From NCBI GenBank assembly GCA_965229115.1, contig CBDDIR010000003.1, positions 3,596,001-3,660,000 on the forward strand: DNA of 64,000 nucleotides. Direction: 5' to 3'. The stretch comes from UBA7672 sp965229115. GTDB taxonomy: Bacteria > Pseudomonadota > Alphaproteobacteria > Caulobacterales > Hyphomonadaceae. The translations under genes and the position numbers were made by a program. Each line of letters begins with the position of its first letter. Within the stretch, counting starts at the first letter, position 1. Positions 60,718-64,000 of this stretch are shown in pieces. Under the pieces are notes generated by a model. That model saw nothing but the letters and a program-made list of their open reading frames with translations. It was not told where the DNA came from and searched no databases.

Positions 60718-60778
60718 CTCACTCCGTAGGGGGACGTGAAACGACATCCGCATTGGATGCCGTCACTTCCGGAGTGAG
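60718..60778 (+). promoter_or_regulatory. 61-base leader hairpin enclosing the Shine-Dalgarno of the EF-hand gene
   Basis: CTCACTCCG (60718-60726) pairs perfectly with CGGAGTGAG (60770-60778). An inner CATCC-GCATT-GGATG hairpin lies inside. The GGAG at 60771-60774 is the only ribosome binding site before the ATG at 60782 and is buried in the stem, so folding should limit translation. Confidence 0.55.
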
Positions 60779-60781
60779 TGC

Positions 60782-61534
60782 ATGAATGTCTCACAGACAT
60801 CAGGCTCATCAGCAGCCTGGATGCTTCAGAGGTTGTTCCAGACCTCTGAGCAGACTTCGACGACGACTACGGCAGAAGGTGCCACGCGGCAAAAGCTGCC
60901 CGGCGCCGATAGCCTAAAAAGTAACAGCGGCGGCGCATCCGCGCCGGTGATGTCGAGCGGAACCATGTCGGCCATGGTCTCGATGCAGATGGAGGCGCCA
61001 GAGGCGTCCGACATCGCATCGGACCTGATCGACGCACTCGATACCGACGGCGATGGCGAGGTGAGCGCGGAAGAAATCTCCGCGGCCTTCACCAGCGCCG
61101 GACTGGACGACAGCAATGTCGCCAGCGCGCTGAGCGAGATCGACACGGATGCCAACGGCGCGCTGAACGCCGATGAGCTGACGACGGCGATCTCGTCCGA
61201 CATGGCCTCTCACGGACCCAAGGGTCCGCCGCCGGGCGGCCCTCCTCCCGGTGGACCGCCTCCGGGTGGGGGTGGCGGCATGAGCGCGGATGAGACGGCG
61301 TCGAGCATTCTCGATGCCCTCGACACCGACGATGACGACAGCCTGAGCATGGACGAGATCCTGTCCGCACTTGGACAGGACGAGGATAGCGATGGCGGGC
61401 TCTCCACCATCTTTGCCTCGCTCGACGGCGATGGCGACGGCAGCATCAACGCCAATGAGCTGAGCGCCGCCATCAAGCAGCAGATGGACGCAGGCTATCG
61501 CGCCTATGCCCGCCAGGCTTCCGAAACGGCCTGA
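60782..61534 (+). CDS. Four-EF-hand calcium-binding protein
   Basis: A 250-residue protein with four EF-hand loops: DTDGDGEVSAEE (87-98), DTDANGALNADE (121-132), DTDDDDSLSMDE (181-192) and DGDGDGSINANE (215-226). The two pairs are separated by a Pro/Gly linker (146-166). The N-terminal 80 residues are Ser/Thr-rich and disordered. No Sec signal is present. The layout resembles XopAW-type EF-hand proteins of proteobacteria. It probably binds calcium, and whether it acts inside the cell or is exported is unknown. The start follows a leader hairpin. Confidence 0.88.
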   Translation: MNVSQTSGSSAAWMLQRLFQTSEQTSTTTTAEGATRQKLPGADSLKSNSGGASAPVMSSGTMSAMVSMQMEAPEASDIASDLIDALDTDGDGEVSAEEISAAFTSAGLDDSNVASALSEIDTDANGALNADELTTAISSDMASHGPKGPPPGGPPPGGPPPGGGGGMSADETASSILDALDTDDDDSLSMDEILSALGQDEDSDGGLSTIFASLDGDGDGSINANELSAAIKQQMDAGYRAYARQASETA

Positions 61535-61554
61535 TCCAAACAAACGTGCCTGAC

Positions 61555-61585
61555 ATAGGCGCCGGGGCCCTGCTCCGGCGCCTAT
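61555..61585. terminator. Bidirectional hairpin between convergent genes
   Basis: ATAGGCGCCGG (61555-61565) pairs perfectly with CCGGCGCCTAT (61575-61585), an 11-bp stem between the EF-hand stop and the convergent membrane protein stop. No U tract follows on either strand. Confidence 0.5.
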
Positions 61586-61588
61586 GAA

Positions 61589-62335
61589 CTACTGGCCGAT
61601 GAGACGGAGCGAAATCTGACTCCACGTTTCATTGTAAACCAGCGAGCGCGCCGTCACCTCGAGGGTGAACACCCAGATCATGCCGATCACATAAGCGATG
61701 TGCAGGCGACGGCGCGTCACGAGATCATAGACGCCCAGCAGGATCATCAGGAGCGTGCTGCCGAAATAGAGCGCTGTCATGTCGCCCCAGAAACCTTCGC
61801 CGATCTGCTGCGCTACGATCGGATTGATGAAGCGCGCGAAGCCTGCGTCGCTGAGATAGAACAGGCCAAGCAACACGAGACGTTTGTGAGCGCCGGCATT
61901 GTGGCGCAGCAGCAGCCCTGCCCCGGTCAGCGTTCCGAAGGCGATCATGTCCGTGAACTGGACCGCCAGGAATTCCGGCGTCGTGCCATCCTTCGCAAAG
62001 CGCGCCACATTGATGGTGAGCGCCGTGGCTGGCCCGATCACCATCATCGCTGCAGCCAGGATCGCGCCATAGACGCCAAGCTTGCGGTGAAGGCTCGCGC
62101 GGTCGGTGCGGATCAGCGCCGCCTGCACGGTGAACAGCACCAGCCAGCTTACGAAGGTGACGGCGTGGACGTGGACGATCCACGGATAGTCGAGGCCGAA
62201 CTCGGTCAGGTGCCGGTAGCTGCTGGTGCCAAACCCGGTCAGGACGCCGACCCAGACCAGACCGACAAGGATCAGGAATACGTTGCGGTCTGCGCTGTGA
62301 CGCGCAGGAAAGCCGCCCATGGCCAAGGCTGTCAT
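61589..62335 (-). CDS. Unknown multi-TM protein (HVHAVTFVSW family)
   Basis: A 248-residue membrane protein with about seven hydrophobic helices. His residues sit at the ends of helices (WIVHVHAVTFVSWLVLFTVQAAL, SLHRKLGVYGAIL, LLRHNAGAHKRL), a pattern seen in an unnamed family possibly binding heme or metal. No function is assigned. The ATG at 62335 has a strong GGGGGA site. An open frame upstream to 62551 is not conserved and overlaps the promoter side of the next gene. Confidence 0.65.
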   Translation of the reverse strand: MTALAMGGFPARHSADRNVFLILVGLVWVGVLTGFGTSSYRHLTEFGLDYPWIVHVHAVTFVSWLVLFTVQAALIRTDRASLHRKLGVYGAILAAAMMVIGPATALTINVARFAKDGTTPEFLAVQFTDMIAFGTLTGAGLLLRHNAGAHKRLVLLGLFYLSDAGFARFINPIVAQQIGEGFWGDMTALYFGSTLLMILLGVYDLVTRRRLHIAYVIGMIWVFTLEVTARSLVYNETWSQISLRLIGQ

Positions 62336-62468
62336 CGAGATTTCCCCCTGCCCCATGGGGCGTGAGGCGACTGTATCGCGAATGCTGCAACGTGGATAGC
62401 ATCCCAAACTTGCCACCGGACGCAGTCGATCAATCTCTTCGGACGGACCCGATTTCAGGAGACATACG

Positions 62469-62840
62469 ATGAAGCGGATTTTCCTCGCCCTCGCGATGCT
62501 GACTGCCGCTGCGTGCTCCTCCACGGGCGGCGGACCGACCGGCCCGGTCAATACGCCTTCGGCCTTTACGGAAGAGGCGATGTCGGGTGGGCGCTATCGC
62601 ATTGTCTATAACTCGCCCACGGACGCCACCGCGAAAGTCATCGGCGAACGGACGCTGGCGCGGGCCTCGCAGATCACGCTCGACAAGGGCAATGAGTGGT
62701 TCGAGATCGCCAGCAAGATCGACGGCAAGAACATGCAGACGCTGGTGATCGTCATGGGCAAGGGCGAGACGCTGGCCGGTGGACCGAAGCAGTACAATGC
62801 GAAGGAAACGCTCGCATCCCTGAAGGGAAAGATAGGTTAG
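62469..62840 (+). CDS. CC0125/CC1285-family lipoprotein
   Basis: A small lipoprotein of 123 residues with lipobox LTAAAC (Cys16). The mature domain (AMSGGRYRIVYNSPTDATAKVIGERTLARASQITLDKGNEWFEI) matches the uncharacterised Caulobacter CC0125/CC1285 family. It is probably anchored in the outer membrane. The ATG at 62469 follows GGAGA. It is divergent from the multi-TM gene, and the next gene on the same strand is 71 bases downstream. Confidence 0.8.
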   Translation: MKRIFLALAMLTAAACSSTGGGPTGPVNTPSAFTEEAMSGGRYRIVYNSPTDATAKVIGERTLARASQITLDKGNEWFEIASKIDGKNMQTLVIVMGKGETLAGGPKQYNAKETLASLKGKIG

Positions 62841-62911
62841 GCTCGCTTGACCCTTACCGGCGGCGCGCGGATACAGGCGCGCTAGTCGATCAGTGATTTG
62901 GGGAAGCGATC

Positions 62912-63946
62912 ATGGCGCGCGTTCTTGTAACCGGCGCATCGGGCTTTGTGGCCCAGCATGTCATCCTGCAACTGCTCGCCAAGGGCTATGAAGTTCGCGG
63001 TACGCTGCGCTCGCTGAAGCGGGCCGATGAAGTGCGTGCGATCCTTGCCGCTCATGATGCCCGCGCGAATGCGATCGAGTTCGTCGAGGCTGATCTGTCT
63101 TCGTCCGATGGCTGGGATGCCGCGGTGAAGGACTGCGCCTTCGTGCAGCATGTCGCCTCGCCCTTCCCCGCCACGTTTCCGAAGGACGAGATGGAGCTGA
63201 TCCGTCCCGCGCGCGATGGCGCGATCCGTGTTCTGCGCGCCGCGAAGAAGGCGGGCGTGAAGCGCGTGGTGCTGACATCCTCCATGGCGGCGATCGCCTA
63301 TGGCCATGGCGACAAGCGCGCGGACGTTTCCGACGAGACGATGTGGTCGGACGTGAACGGGCCGGACAACACGCCCTACACAAAATCGAAGACGGTCGCC
63401 GAGCAATCCGCGTGGGACTACGCCAAGGGTCACAGCCATAATGGCGAGGGGCTTGGCCTTGAGCTCGTCACCATCAACCCGACCGGCATTCTCGGGCCTG
63501 CCCTGTCGAAGGACGTATCGACCTCGCTGGAGATTCCGATCCGCTTGCTCAATGGCAAGACGCCCGGCTTGCCCCGCATCGGCTTTTCATTTGTGGACGT
63601 GCGCGACGTTGCCGAATGTCATGTGAAGGCGATGGAGCTGCCCAAGGCGGCTGGCGAGCGCTTCCTGGCGACGGCGGACTTCATGTGGTTCACGCAGGCG
63701 GCGGCTGTCCTGCGCAAGGCCTTCCCGGCCTATGACGCGAAAATCCCGAAGAACCAGATCCCGGATTTCGTCATCAAACTGATGTCGATCTTCCAGCCGG
63801 TGTACAAACAGCTGGTCACGGAGCTGGGCCGCACCCGGAAGGCCAGCAACGCCAAGGCTGCCCGAATGCTGGGCGTTAACTTCCGTTCGGGTGAAGAAGC
63901 CCTGATTTCCGCGGCAAAATCGTTGATTGAACTCAAGGTCGTCTGA
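62912..63946 (+). CDS. Extended SDR, NAD(P)-dependent aldehyde/dihydroflavonol reductase-like
   Basis: Extended short-chain dehydrogenase of 344 residues. The cofactor-binding motif VTGASGFVAQH (6-16) is present. The catalytic set is Ser123/124 (LTSSMAAI) with Tyr156 and Lys160 (YTKSK). INPTGILGPAL and FSFVDVRDVAECHVKAM are typical of the DFR/aldehyde reductase branch, which reduces aldehydes or ketones with NADPH. The substrate is unknown. The gene is complete, and the last 54 bases of the window after it show no feature. Confidence 0.9.
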   Translation: MARVLVTGASGFVAQHVILQLLAKGYEVRGTLRSLKRADEVRAILAAHDARANAIEFVEADLSSSDGWDAAVKDCAFVQHVASPFPATFPKDEMELIRPARDGAIRVLRAAKKAGVKRVVLTSSMAAIAYGHGDKRADVSDETMWSDVNGPDNTPYTKSKTVAEQSAWDYAKGHSHNGEGLGLELVTINPTGILGPALSKDVSTSLEIPIRLLNGKTPGLPRIGFSFVDVRDVAECHVKAMELPKAAGERFLATADFMWFTQAAAVLRKAFPAYDAKIPKNQIPDFVIKLMSIFQPVYKQLVTELGRTRKASNAKAARMLGVNFRSGEEALISAAKSLIELKVV

Positions 63947-64000
63947 GCACACTTTTGTTCACGGTGGTTTGTAACCCCGTGGCGCTCTGGCGGCTTCGCA

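Overview
The window reads as a 64-kb piece of a GC-rich alphaproteobacterial chromosome, most likely from the Caulobacterales (Caulobacteraceae or Hyphomonadaceae relatives). The reasons are a Caulobacter-style flagellar gene set that is rare outside this group (FliX, FlbT, FlaF, a CheL-type rod-binding protein, an FlbY-like protein), a TTAA-N7-TTAA CtrA-type box between fliX and flgI, a DksA with the alphaproteobacterial two-cysteine finger, a CC0125/CC1285-family lipoprotein, and TadE/TadG pseudopilin genes. No rRNA, tRNA, CRISPR array, insertion sequence or prophage was seen.

Layout. 1-6.4 kb: the end of a secreted carboxylesterase, an unknown Pro/Ala-rich membrane protein, then a minus-strand tad pilus block (two TadE-like proteins and a large TadG-like vWA protein) ending in a strong terminator. 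6.5-15.8 kb: mostly plus-strand housekeeping genes (CinA-like, crotonase, RluF-type pseudouridine synthase, macrodomain, PurL, two lipoproteins, BolA, aldo/keto reductase, monothiol glutaredoxin). 15.9-21.2 kb: a divergent pair of citrate synthase paralogues, one with an N-terminal helix-turn-helix, a second carboxylesterase, a degenerate receiver protein and TtcA. 21.2-30.9 kb: flagellar locus 1, with fliL-fliM-DUF6468-motE-giant TPR gene on the minus strand and flgF-flgG-flgA-flgH on the plus strand. 30.9-38.8 kb: PepSY membrane protein, peptide deformylase, RmuC, a 1.1-kb intergenic region rich in inverted repeats, RecR, TRIC channel and DksA. 39.0-48.3 kb: flagellar locus 2, with fliX, flgI-cheL/flgJ-flbY, an unknown two-TM protein, MarC, three flagellins and the flagellin regulators flaF and flbT. 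48.5-51.3 kb: a MoxR-type ATPase, a small membrane protein, and a zone of palindromic repeats that has overrun the end of a small gene. 51.3-58.6 kb: a GT41 (OGT/SPINDLY-like) glycosyltransferase next to a 1,721-residue protein built almost entirely from Thr/Ser-rich octapeptides. 59-64 kb: amidase lipoprotein, four-EF-hand protein, unknown membrane protein, small lipoprotein and an extended SDR reductase.

How the genes work together. The two flagellar clusters supply the inner-membrane switch and stator-associated parts (FliL, FliM, MotE-like), the rod and P/L rings (FlgF, FlgG, FlgI, FlgH with FlgA and the CheL-type rod-binding protein), the filament (three flagellins) and the Caulobacter-type checkpoint regulators (FliX, FlbT, FlaF). 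Sigma-54-like elements lie before the flagellins and flgF. BolA and the CGFS glutaredoxin are classical partners in iron-sulfur and iron handling.

The most unusual locus is the octapeptide-repeat protein and its GT41 neighbour. A giant Ser/Thr-rich protein with no visible secretion signal sits directly upstream of a predicted cytoplasmic protein O-glycosyltransferase, which suggests a dedicated glycosyltransferase-substrate pair. Other notable points are a TadG-like protein whose vWA domain is split by four tandem ~70-residue repeats, a structured-RNA candidate upstream of rmuC, and a >200-bp dispersed repeat present in two copies 15 kb apart.
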